Origin: CAWBVG01 sp963792175
Lineage (GTDB): Bacteria; Acidobacteriota; Vicinamibacteria; Vicinamibacterales; CAVVIG01
Assembly (NCBI GenBank): GCA_963792175.1
Contig: CAWBVG010000050.1
Location: 33,600 to 97,599, forward strand
DNA length: 64,000 nt
Reading direction: 5' to 3'
Position 1 is the stretch's first letter. Every line of letters begins with the position of its first letter. This document shows, one piece after another, positions 19,880 to 28,924 of this stretch. The notes beneath the pieces are model-generated. The model worked only from the letters and a program-made list of their open reading frames with translations, ran no database searches and had not been told where the DNA came from. The position numbers were made by a program, and so were the translations under genes.

Positions 19880-21614
19880 ATGCTGAAGCTGTTCCGTCTC
19901 CTTGCGCCGTATCGGGGATACATCGCGATCGTTCTGGTGCTGGCGCTGGCCCAGTCGCTCGGCTTTCTCCTGCTGCCGCGATTGATGTCGGACATCGTGG
20001 ATAAGGGAATCGTAAAAGGCGATCAGCGCGCGATCATTCGCATCGGCGGCCTGATGCTGCTGATGTCCATCGCCGCCACGTTCTGCGCGATTCTCAGCAG
20101 TTACTACGCGTCAAAGGTGGCGACCGGGTTCGGCCGGATCCTGCGCGGCACGATCTTCGCGCGCGTCGAACACTTCTCGATCCATCAGTTCGACCGCTTC
20201 GGCTCGGCATCGCTGGTCACGCGGACGACCAACGACACCACCCAGGTGCAGCAGATGCTGACCATGATGCTGACCATGGTGATTACCGCACCGATGATGG
20301 CGACCGGCGGCGTGATTCTGGCGCTCTCCCAGGACACCCAGCTGGCGTGGGTGCTGATCGCGGTGATGCCGGTGATGGCGCTGGTCTTCGGCGTCATCCT
20401 GCGCGGCGCCGTCCCGCTGTCGCAGGCGATGCAGGCGAAGATCGACCGGCTCAACCTGATTATCGGCGAAGGATTGAGCGGCGTCCGCGTGATCCGCGCC
20501 TTCGATCGCGGCGCGCGCCAGGGCGAGCGGTTCGACCGGGCCAATCTCGATTTGACGAACACCGCGATCGCGCTGAATCGGCTGATGGCGTTTCTGATGC
20601 CCGCGCTGATCGTGATGCTGAACCTGACGAGCCTCGCGATCATCTGGGTCGGCAGCCACCGGATCGACGCCGGCCAGATGCAGGTGGGCGCGATGATCGC
20701 GTCGCTGCAGTACGCGATGCAGATCCTGTTCGCCGTGTTCATGGTCACCGCCATGTTCGTGATGCTGCCCCGCGCGGCCGCGTCGGCCGCCCGGATCAAT
20801 GAGGTGCTGGACGTCTCGCCGGAAATCGTCGATCCGGCCGGCCCGGCGGAACGGCCGCGCGCGGCACGACGGGGACACGTCGAATTCCAGAACGTCACCT
20901 TTCAATATCCGGGCGCCGAGGAACCGGCGCTCTCTGGCGTGTCGTTCACGGCCCATCCCGGCGAAATGACGGCGATCATCGGCGGCACCGGCTCGGGAAA
21001 ATCCACGCTCGCCGGGCTGATTCCGCGCTTCTACGACGTCAATCACGGGCGCGTGCTGGTGGACGGCGTCGACGTGCGCGAGATGACGCAGGCCGACCTG
21101 CGCGGCCGGATCGGCTTCGTTCCCCAGAAGGCCGTGCTCTTCACGGGCACCGTCGCCGCCAACATCCGCTACGGCCGCGAGAACGCCTCGGACGAGGAGA
21201 TCCGGCACGCCGCCACGGTCGCGCAGGCGATCGAGTTCGTCGACGCCATGCCGGAAACGTTCGCGTCGCCGATCTCGCAGGGCGGCATCAACCTGTCGGG
21301 CGGCCAGAAGCAGCGCCTCTCGATCGCGCGCGCGATCGTGCGCAAGCCCGACGTCTACGTCTTTGACGACAGCTTTCTCGGCTCTCGACTTCGCCACCGA
21401 CGCCAGGCTGCGGGCGGCGCTGAGGGAGGAAACCGGCAACGCCACCGTGTTCGTCGTCGCCCAGCGCATCAGCACCGTGATCAATGCCGACCGCATCATC
21501 GTCCTCGATAACGGACGAGTGGCCGGCGTCGGCACGCATGCGGAACTGCTCGAAAACAACGAGATCTACCGCGAAATCGTGGCGTCGCAAGTATCGCTCG
21601 AGGAGGTCGCATGA
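19880..21614 (+). CDS. ABC exporter half-transporter with degenerate ATP site (one frameshift)
   Basis: 577 residues: six-helix type I exporter domain (1-310) then the nucleotide-binding domain with Walker A IGGTGSGKST, Q-loop FVPQKAVLF, signature LSGGQKQRLS and Walker B VYVFDDSFSALD. The base after Walker B is Asp, not the catalytic Glu, as in the non-catalytic half of heterodimeric exporters. The frame breaks by one base near 21372; the rest (LDFATDARLRAAL to SLEEVA) is in the next frame and ends at TGA 21612-21614. It overlaps the second half-transporter by 4 bases (ATGA). Probably exports lipids, drugs or peptides; the substrate cannot be read. Confidence 0.9.
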
Positions 21615-23527
21615 GCGAGGCCAATCAGGGCAAGCCCAAGGCGCAGACCGAGCAGCCGCGAACCGCACCCCCGCGCGACATGTTCGGCGGCCGTCCCATC
21701 GGCGGGCTCGGTGTGCCGACCCAGAAGGCCAAGAACTTCAAGGGGACGACCGCCCGGTTGCTCGGGTATCTGCGCCCGCATCGCACCGGCCTCGCCGTCG
21801 TCATTCTGGCGGGTGCGATCGGCACCGTCTTCAGCGTGCTCGGGCCCAAACTTCTCGGCAAGGCGACGACCAAGGTCTTTGAAGGATTTGTCGCGAAGGC
21901 GAGAGGCGTTCCGGGCGCCGCGGTCGATTTCGACTACGTCGGCCGCATCCTGCTCGGGCTGATCGCCCTCTACATCATCGGCAACGCGTTCCAGTACCTG
22001 ATGCAGTATCTGATGGCGACCATCGCGCAGCGTACCGTGTACGCGATGCGGAAGGAGGTCGAGGCGAAATTCGATCGCCTGCCGCTGAAGTTCTTCGACA
22101 GGCGGACGCGCGGGGAAGTGATGAGCCGCGCGGTGAACGACCTGGACAGCATCAGCGGCACGCTGCAGCAGAACCTCACGCAGCTGCTGACGTCGCTGTT
22201 GACGATCATCGGCGTCATCGTGATGATGCTGACGATCAGCTGGATGCTGACGCTCATCTCGGTCCTCACGCTGCCGCTCAGCATCGTGATCGTCGCCCGC
22301 ATCGCGAAGCGGTCGCAGAAGTTCTTCATGAAGCAGCAGATGGCGCTCGGCGGGCTGAACGGCCATGTGGCCGAGATGTACGGCGGCCACACCATTGTCA
22401 CGGCGTTCGGTCACCAGCAGAAGTCGGTGGCGACCTTTGAGACGTTGAACGAGAACTACTACGACGGAGCGTGGCGCGCGCAGTTCGTCAGCGGCATCAT
22501 CTGGCCGACGATGATGTTCGTCGGCAACCTGGGCTACGTGTTCGTCGCGGTGATCGGCGGCGTGCTGGTCACCCGCGGGTCGATCCCGATCGGCGACGTC
22601 CAGGCCTTCATTGCGTATAACCGCCAGTTCTCGATGCCGATCTCGCAGTTGAGCGGCATCGCCAACATGATTCAGCTGACGGTGGTGTCCGCGGAGCGCG
22701 TCTTCGAATTGCTGGACGAGCCTGAAGAAACACCGGATTCAGACAGCGCCACGGTGATTGCCAGCCCGCGGGGTGCGGTGCAGCTGGACGACGTGAGTTT
22801 CCGCTACAAGGAGGCCGAGCCGCTCATCGAACACATGTCGCTGGCGATTGCGCCGGGCCGGATGATCGCGATCGTCGGCCCGACCGGCGCCGGCAAGACC
22901 ACCCTCGTCAATCTGCTGATGCGCTTCTACGATGTCGACAGCGGCGCCATCCTCGTGGATGGCGTCGACATCCGGCACCTGAAGCGCGGCGCGCTGCGCC
23001 GCATGTTCGGGATGGTCCTGCAGGACACGTGGCTCTTCTCCGGCACGATTCGCGAGAACATCGCTTACGGACGCGACCACGCGAGCGAGGAGGCGATCGT
23101 GAACGCGGCGAAGGCGGCGCAGGCGGATCACTTCATCCGGACCCTGCCCGACAACTACGACACGCCGATCAACGAGGAGGCGAGCAACCTGTCGCAGGGG
23201 CAGAAGCAGTTGCTGACCATCGCGCGGGCGTTCCTCGCCGATCCGGCGATTCTGATCCTTGACGAAGCCACGAGCAGTGTCGACACGCGCACCGAAATCC
23301 TGATTCAGCAGGCGATGGGCCAGCTGATGCATGGCAGGACCACGTTCGTCATCGCGCACCGGCTGTCGACGATTCGCAACGCCGACGCGATCCTGATGAT
23401 GGAACACGGCCGGATCGTCGAACAAGGCACGCATCAGGAGCTGCTCGCGGCGAAGGGGCCATACGCGGAGCTGTATCACAGCCAGTTCGCCGGGCGGATC
23501 GCGCAGTCCGCTTCGCTCGCGTCATAG
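21611..23527 (+). CDS. ABC exporter half-transporter with intact catalytic site
   Basis: 638 residues. An N-terminal extension of about 55 residues rich in Pro/Lys/Gln precedes the six-helix domain; nucleotide-binding domain with Walker A VGPTGAGKTT, Q-loop MVLQDTWLF, signature LSQGQKQ, Walker B AILILDEATSSVD and switch IAHRLSTI. The catalytic Glu is present here and missing from the partner. Together with ATGA coupling this argues for a heterodimer of the TM287/288, BmrCD or MdlAB class. A Gly-to-Gln change in the signature (LSQGQ in place of LSGGQ) is common in this half. The frame is intact. Confidence 0.93.
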   Translation: MSEANQGKPKAQTEQPRTAPPRDMFGGRPIGGLGVPTQKAKNFKGTTARLLGYLRPHRTGLAVVILAGAIGTVFSVLGPKLLGKATTKVFEGFVAKARGVPGAAVDFDYVGRILLGLIALYIIGNAFQYLMQYLMATIAQRTVYAMRKEVEAKFDRLPLKFFDRRTRGEVMSRAVNDLDSISGTLQQNLTQLLTSLLTIIGVIVMMLTISWMLTLISVLTLPLSIVIVARIAKRSQKFFMKQQMALGGLNGHVAEMYGGHTIVTAFGHQQKSVATFETLNENYYDGAWRAQFVSGIIWPTMMFVGNLGYVFVAVIGGVLVTRGSIPIGDVQAFIAYNRQFSMPISQLSGIANMIQLTVVSAERVFELLDEPEETPDSDSATVIASPRGAVQLDDVSFRYKEAEPLIEHMSLAIAPGRMIAIVGPTGAGKTTLVNLLMRFYDVDSGAILVDGVDIRHLKRGALRRMFGMVLQDTWLFSGTIRENIAYGRDHASEEAIVNAAKAAQADHFIRTLPDNYDTPINEEASNLSQGQKQLLTIARAFLADPAILILDEATSSVDTRTEILIQQAMGQLMHGRTTFVIAHRLSTIRNADAILMMEHGRIVEQGTHQELLAAKGPYAELYHSQFAGRIAQSASLAS

Positions 23528-23569
23528 GGTACACTCCACCCGGTAGCAAACCGTCACGCGGGAGCTTGT

Positions 23570-25035
23570 ATGAAACACAAAGTGACGAGGAAGCCGCGCC
23601 GGATCACGCGGCGGGAGTTTGTCGGTGGCGCCCTGACGGCCGCCGGAATGGTCGCCGGCGCGCCGGCGCTGCTGCGCGGCCGGAACCTGAACAACAAGCT
23701 GGACATCGCGTTCATCGCCTGCGGCGGCCGCGCCAAAGACAACATCAAAGAACTCATCATCACGCCCGGAATCCGCAGCCGCCGCGGGCCGGGCTGTTGC
23801 CGCGGCGGCCGCACCGCATCCCGACGAGAACGTCGTCGCGCTGTGCGATGTGAATCAGACTCGCGCTCGACGCCGCGTCGGAGCGGTTTCCAAAGGCCAA
23901 GACGTTCAACGACCTCCGCAAAGTCTTCGACCGCCCGAACGACTTCGACGCCGTCGTGGTCTCCACCGCCGAGCACACACACGCGTTTGCGACCTATCTG
24001 GCGCTGACGCACGGCAAGCACGTCTACTGCGAGAAGCCGCTCACCTACAACATCTGGGAAGCGCGGCTCATTCGCGAGACGGCTGCGAAGTACCCGAATC
24101 TGTCGACGCAGATGGGCAACCAGGGCCACGCGTCGCCGGCGCGCCGGACGATCAAAGAAATCCTCATGACCGGCGTGATCGGTCCGGTTCGCGAGGTGCA
24201 CGTCTGGGCGGACCGCGCGTGGGGCCTCCAGGACGCCGCGTCGGCGGAGAAGTTCGACAAGCCGCACGGGTTCTACAACGGCATCCAGATCGTCGAACGG
24301 TTCAAGGAAGAGATGCCGATTCCGGCAACCAACCACTTCGATCTGTGGCTCGGTCCGGCGCCGGCGCGGCCGTACCACGAGACGTATTTCCCCGGGCCGC
24401 GGTGGTACCGCTGGTGGGACGTCGGCAACGGCACGATGAGCGACCTCGGCAGCCACGACAACGACGTGCCGTACACGGTGCTGGACATCAAGCAGCCGCT
24501 GACGATCGAAGCGACGTCGCCGAACGGGCCCGCGCACCGGGAGCTCGCGCCCGCGACGATGACGGTGACGTACGAGTTCCCGGCGTCGCCGTCACGGTGC
24601 GCCGCCGGTCAAGCTGGTGTGGCACCAGGGCGACAGCAAACCGCCAGGCTGGGTGCCGGCGTGGGGCGGCCGCTCGCAGCTGTTCATCGGCGACAAGGGC
24701 ATGTTGCTCGGCAACGGCAAGCTGCTGCCCGAGGAAACATTCAAGGACTTCGAGATGCCGCCCGAGACGCTGCCGCGATCGCCCGGCCACTGGGTCGAGT
24801 GGGTCAACTATGCCAAGGGTCTCGGGCCGGTGCCGGGCTCGAATTTCCAGTACTCCGGCTGGACGACCGAAGCGAACCATCTCGGCAACGTGGCCTACCG
24901 GACCGGCAAGAAGATCGAGTGGGACTACCAGAACCTGCGCGCCCGCAACGCGCCGGAAGCGGCGCCGTTCATCAAGAGACCCGAGTACCGCAAGGGTGGC
25001 GGACATCCTGGTGGCGCGACATCCTGAAGGCCTGA
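23570..25035 (+). CDS. Tat-exported Gfo/Idh/MocA oxidoreductase (several frameshifts)
   Basis: N-terminal twin-arginine signal RRITRREFVGGALTAAGMVAG, then IAFIACGGRAKDNI (Rossmann start), VVALCDVN, the family motif HVYCEKPLTYNIWEA, TQMGNQGHASP, and VREVHVWADRAW. The C-terminal domain continues with FDLWLGPAPARPYHETYFP, MSDLGSHDNDVPYTVLD, GDKGMLLGNGKLLPE and WVEWVNYAKG. The frame shifts near 23790, near 24600 and again near the 3' end, so uncorrected calls give three pieces (23570-24007, 23956-25035, 24617-25027). About 485 residues when joined. The enzyme would oxidise or reduce a sugar in the periplasm using tightly held NAD(P). It is 14 bases upstream of the TIM-barrel gene. Confidence 0.85.
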
Positions 25036-25049
25036 GACGGAGGGTTCGC

Positions 25050-25969
25050 ATGGCGATGACCCGACGGGAATTCCTGAGCGCAGCCGGCGTCGCGTCCGCA
25101 GCGGTGCCGGCGATGGCCCGTGCGCAGGGTCCAGGCGCAGGCCGGCGAAGGCAGCCGTCAACCCGGTGCCCGTGCGAGTCGGGATGACCGACTGGAACCT
25201 GGGACAACGCGGGGATATCGCCAAGGTTGCGCTCGCGCGCGAGATCGGTCTTGACGGCATTCAGGTCAGCCTGCAGTTCCCGACCGATGGCAAGACGCCA
25301 ACCCTGCGCGATCCGAAGACCCAGGAAGCCTTTCGGCGCGCCGCGCTCGACAACGGCATTCAGATTTGCTCGCTCGCCATCGGCTCGCCCGGCCGATCGC
25401 GGCTGCCGCTGCACACCAGTCCGGCGGCGGCGATTCTTCTCACGGAAGCGGTCGAGGTCGCGCACAATCTGGGCACCAACAACATCCTGCTGCCCATCCT
25501 CGGCGACAGCCACATCGACATGACGAATCAAGCGCAGGTCGACACGTTTGTCGCCACGATGAAGGAAGTGGCGCGCTACGCGGAGAAGTTTGGTGTGGTC
25601 GTCGCGGTGGAAGACTGGATCTCGGCCGAGGACAACATCCGGCTGCTGGACGCGATCGGATCGGATCACGTCGCCGTCTACTACGACGCCCACAACATCG
25701 TGCCACGCGTGAAGGACATCTACGCCGAGCCGAAACTGCTGGGCCCGCGCATCCACCAGATACACGTGAAGAACGCCAACATGCTGTTGTCCGCCCCGGG
25801 TGGTCGAGTGGATTGGCCGCGGATGGCGAAGGAGTTCTACGACATCGGCTACCGTGGCTGGTACGTCCTCGAGACCGACTCGCCGACGAAGGACATCATT
25901 GCCGACACCCGGGCCAACATCGAGTACGTGAAGAAGACGTTCCGCGTGCCTCCGCCTCCGGCGTCCTGA
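25050..25969 (+). CDS. Tat-exported sugar isomerase/epimerase (TIM barrel; one frameshift)
   Basis: Starts at ATG 25050 (MTRREFLSAAGVASAAVPA), a twin-arginine signal, after GGAGGGTTCGC. A one-base shift near 25140 joins it to PAKAAVNPVPVRVGMTDWNLG and the xylose-isomerase-like TIM barrel: LARGEIGLDGIQ-like LAREIGLDGIQVSLQFP, HNLGTNNILLPILGD, VVVAVEDWIS, VAVYYDAHNIV, IHQIHVKNAN, GYRGWYVLETDSP. Metal ligands are the Glu in VAVED, the Asp in YYDAHN, the His in IHVKN and the terminal Glu in LETD. About 306 residues. In known oxidation-elimination loci an isomerase of this fold acts as a hydratase on the keto-sugar or enone product. Confidence 0.83.
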
Positions 25970-25977
25970 ACTGAAGC

Positions 25978-26937
25978 GTGCTCGGGCGCGCTGGACACGT
26001 GGCAAGCGATCACTTTGACGGCAGACGATTCTTCAACCCAACGGGCCCCGCCAGCCAGCCGTTCGCTGCCGTCCCACGGATGCTGCGGGAGCCGCGGACC
26101 CGATGGCCGGCGCGCATCGACGAACCGCCGCAGCGCCCGGCTCCGCTGGATGGCGCCGTCGCCGTCGTCACGTTCATCGGCCATGCGACGTTTCTGATCC
26201 AGACCGCGGCCGGCAACTTCCTCACCGACCCGATGTATTCCGAACGGGCCGGGCCGTTCGGTCTGCTCGGACCGCGGCGCGTGCGCCAGCCGGCCGTGCG
26301 GTTCGACGACCTGCCGCCGATCTCGACCGTGCTGCTCAGCCACAATCACTACGACCACTGCGATCGCCCGACGCTCGCACGCCTCGCAAAGCGTTTCGAC
26401 CCCGTCGTGATCACGCCCATCGGGAACGGCGCGCTGGTGAAATCCACCGGTCTCCGCAAGGTCGAGGAGCTCGATTGGTGGCAGGATGCGAAGACGTCGA
26501 CGCTTCCGCTGACGCTGACGCCGGCGCATCATTTCTCCGCGCGCACCCCGTTCGATCGCAATCGGGCGCTGTGGGGTGGATTCACGATCGCGGTTGCGCA
26601 CCAGCGCATCTACTTCGCCGGCGACAGCGCCTACGCTCCGTTCTTCCGTGAGGTGCGCCGGCGGTTCGGCCCGATCGACCTGGCGCTGCTCCCGATCGGC
26701 GCCTACGAGCCGCGATGGTTCATGCAGGCGGTTCACATGAACCCGGCCGAGGCGCTGCAGGCCCACCTCGATCTGGAGGCGTCGGCGAGCATCGCGATGC
26801 ACTTCGGGACGTTTCAGCTCACCACCGAGGGGATCGACGAACCGGTCCGCGCGCTCGAGCAGGCTCGCCTCGCGCACCACGTGGCGCCGTCCGCGTTCCG
26901 GGCGATTGGCTTCGGCGAATCGGTCCGGGTAGGCTAG
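25978..26937 (+). CDS. Metallo-beta-lactamase-fold hydrolase (NAPE-PLD/UlaG-like)
   Basis: 319 residues. The N-terminus HFDGRRFFNPTGPASQPF is the standard lead of the NAPE-PLD-like MBL family, which supports GTG 25978 although there is no ribosome site (8 bases after the previous stop). Metal motifs: SHNHYDHCD at about 120, the His in LTPAHHFSAR, FAGDSAYAPFF, and AMHFGTFQL near the end. Members hydrolyse phosphodiesters or lactone bonds in lipids; some act on N-acyl phosphatidylethanolamines. It is cotranscribed with the TIM-barrel gene by spacing alone; a functional link is not evident. Confidence 0.85.
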   Translation: MLGRAGHVASDHFDGRRFFNPTGPASQPFAAVPRMLREPRTRWPARIDEPPQRPAPLDGAVAVVTFIGHATFLIQTAAGNFLTDPMYSERAGPFGLLGPRRVRQPAVRFDDLPPISTVLLSHNHYDHCDRPTLARLAKRFDPVVITPIGNGALVKSTGLRKVEELDWWQDAKTSTLPLTLTPAHHFSARTPFDRNRALWGGFTIAVAHQRIYFAGDSAYAPFFREVRRRFGPIDLALLPIGAYEPRWFMQAVHMNPAEALQAHLDLEASASIAMHFGTFQLTTEGIDEPVRALEQARLAHHVAPSAFRAIGFGESVRVG

Positions 26938-26952
26938 AACCAACGGAGTGCC

Positions 26953-28631
26953 ATGACCGATAAGTCCGCTACCGTTGGAATCCACCGCGCCCTCCCACAG
27001 CGACCGGCTGTTCCCGACGTTGACGGATGCGCAAGTGGCGCGAATCGCGGCGCGCGGAAGGCGCCGTCCCATCGCCGCGGGCGACGTGCTCGTGGAAGTC
27101 GGGAGACCGGACCGTCCGTTTCTTCGTGGTCGTCAGCGGCGAGCTCGAGGTCTCCGACCCTGCCGGGACGCTCATCGTCACGCATCGGGCGGGTCAGTTT
27201 TCCGGCGAGGCGACGATGATCACCGGCCGCCGGCCGATGGCGCGGGTGCACGCGGTCGCCGCCGGTGAGGTGATCGAGCTCGACGCGCGAGCAGCTGCTG
27301 GCGCTGGTGCAGACAGACGCCGAGTTGAGCGAGATCCTCATGCGGGCGTTCATGCTCCGCCGCATCGAGCTGATCGCGCACGACCTCGGCGATGTCGTCG
27401 TGCTCGGATCGACCCACTGCGCCGGCACGCTTGCGCGTCCGGGAGTTCCTGACTCGGAACGGCCACCCGTTTCACTACATCGACCTCGACCGCGACGCCG
27501 AGGCGCAGGCAGATGCTCGATCACTTTCAGGTCACCGCGGCGGACGTGCCGGTCCTGATCTGCCGCGGCGACGCCGTGCTGCGGAATCCGAGCAACGCGC
27601 AGATCGCCGAGTGCCTCGGCTTCAACGATGCCGTCGATCAGAGCCGCGTCAACGATCTGGTGATCGTCGGCGCCGGGCCGGCGGGACTCGCCGCTGCCGT
27701 CTACGGCGCGTCGGAAGGGCTCGACGTGCTCGTCCTCGAATCGGACTCGCCTGGCGGCCAGGCCGGATCGAGCTCCAGGATCGAGAACTACCTCGGCTTT
27801 CCAACCGGCATCTCCGGACTCGACCTCACCGGCCGCGCCTACGCGCAGGCGCAGAAGTTCGGCGCGCAGATCATGATCGCCAAAGGCGCGACCGGGCTGG
27901 CCTGCGAACGGCAGCCGTACGGCGTGCGGATTGACGGCGGGCCGCCGCGTGACGGCGCGCGCGGTGATCATCGCGACCGGCGCGCAGTACCGCAAGCCGT
28001 CGCTCGCCAACCTCTCGCAGTTCGAAGGCGCCGGCGTGTACTACGGCGCGACGCCGATGGAGGCCCAGCTCTGTTTCGGCGAGGAGGTCATCGTCGTCGG
28101 CGGCGGCAATTCGGCGGGGCAGGCGGCGGTCTTTCTCGCGCAGACCGCGAGACGCGTGCACATGCTGGTGCGCGCGGAAGGATTGGCGGACACCATGTCG
28201 CGCTATCTGATTCGGCGCATCGAAGACAACCCCGCGATCGTGCTGCGGACGCGCACGCAGGTCGTCGCCCTCGAAGGCAACGGGCATCTCGAACGCGTGA
28301 CGTGGCGCGACGATCGGACCGGCGCGCTCGAGACCCCATGCCATCCGACACGTGTTCATGATGACCGGCGCCGTGCCGAACACCGCGCTGGCTCGAACGC
28401 TGCATCGCGCTCGACGACAAGGGATTCATCAAGACCGGGCCCGAACTGTCACCGGACGATTTGTCTGCGGCCCGATGGCCGCTGTCGCGCCCGCCGTATC
28501 TGCTCGAGACCAGTCGTCCCGGCGTCTTCGCGGTGGGCGACGTGCGCGGCGGCAACGTCAAGCGCGTCGCATCAGCCGTCGGCGAAGGATCGATTGCCGT
28601 CGCCTTTGTCCATCAGGTGCTTCACCAGTAG
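26953..28631 (+). CDS. cNMP-binding domain fused to thioredoxin-reductase-like flavoprotein (about eight frameshifts)
   Basis: Pieces in all three frames join to about 559 residues. In order: a cyclic-nucleotide-binding domain (LFPTLTDAQVARIAARG, FFVVVSGELEVSD, GQFSGEATMITGRRPMARV, LMRAFMLRRIELI), a thioredoxin-like middle (DVVVLGSTHCAGTLRVREFL, DVPVLICRGDAVLRNPSNAQIAECLG), then the FAD domain with DLVIVGAGPAGLAAAVYGASEG, GGQAGSSSRIENYLGFP, VIIATGAQYRK, NADP site EEVIVVGGGNSAGQAAVFL and GVFAVGDVRGGNVKRVASAVGEG. The CxxC of true thioredoxin reductases is replaced by VYYGATPMEAQL, so it should not reduce thioredoxin. Stop TAG 28629-28631. No amino-acid decay is seen, so I treat it as functional with sequencing indels. 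Confidence 0.85.
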
Positions 28632-28740
28632 GGAAGTTGGCTGCGCACCTCGTGTGTAGCCTCTTACCCAGTGGCGGCAGCTGAGGTACCACCGCACGGA
28701 CTTCTCTCAGGATTTCGACAACGTCCGGCTTGGCCGCCAT
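28558..28740 (-). CDS. Possible small protein antisense to the flavoprotein end
   Basis: ATG 28740 is preceded by AAGGAGGCAAG, a near-ideal ribosome site, and opens MAAKPDVVEILREVRAVVPQ, about 60 residues with a basic tail. It overlaps the last 74 bases of the flavoprotein gene in antisense and lies only 31 bases from the divergent DUF3309 start, which leaves little room for a promoter. I do not recognise it. The good ribosome site is the only positive evidence; the 3' half is Arg-rich, as expected of antisense reading. Confidence 0.25.
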   Translation of the reverse strand: MAAKPDVVEILREVRAVVPQLPPLGKRLHTRCAANFPTGEAPDGQRRRQSILRRRLMRRA

Positions 28741-28771
28741 CTTGCCTCCTTCCGCAACGGAGGAGCTGATT

Positions 28772-28924
28772 GTGATCACGATACTTGTAGTGATTCTCGT
28801 GTTGATGTTGCTTGGCGCCGTACCCGCCTGGCCGCACAGCCGAAGCTGGGGCTACGCGCCGAGCGGCACGCTGGGTCTTCTGCTGATCATCCTGCTGGTG
28901 CTCGCGCTGACCGGCCGTATCTAG
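28772..28924 (+). CDS. DUF3309 small membrane protein
   Basis: 50 residues, two hydrophobic helices flanking the family signature PAWPHSRSWGYAPSGTLGL. GTG 28772 is chosen over the upstream ATG 28730 because GGAGGAG lies 6 bases before it and because the first helix starts there (ITILVVILVLMLLGA), as in other DUF3309 proteins of about 50 residues. Function unknown; the family is widespread in soil bacteria. Its stop overlaps the stop of the convergent lipoprotein gene (CTAG). Confidence 0.88.
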   Translation: MITILVVILVLMLLGAVPAWPHSRSWGYAPSGTLGLLLIILLVLALTGRI

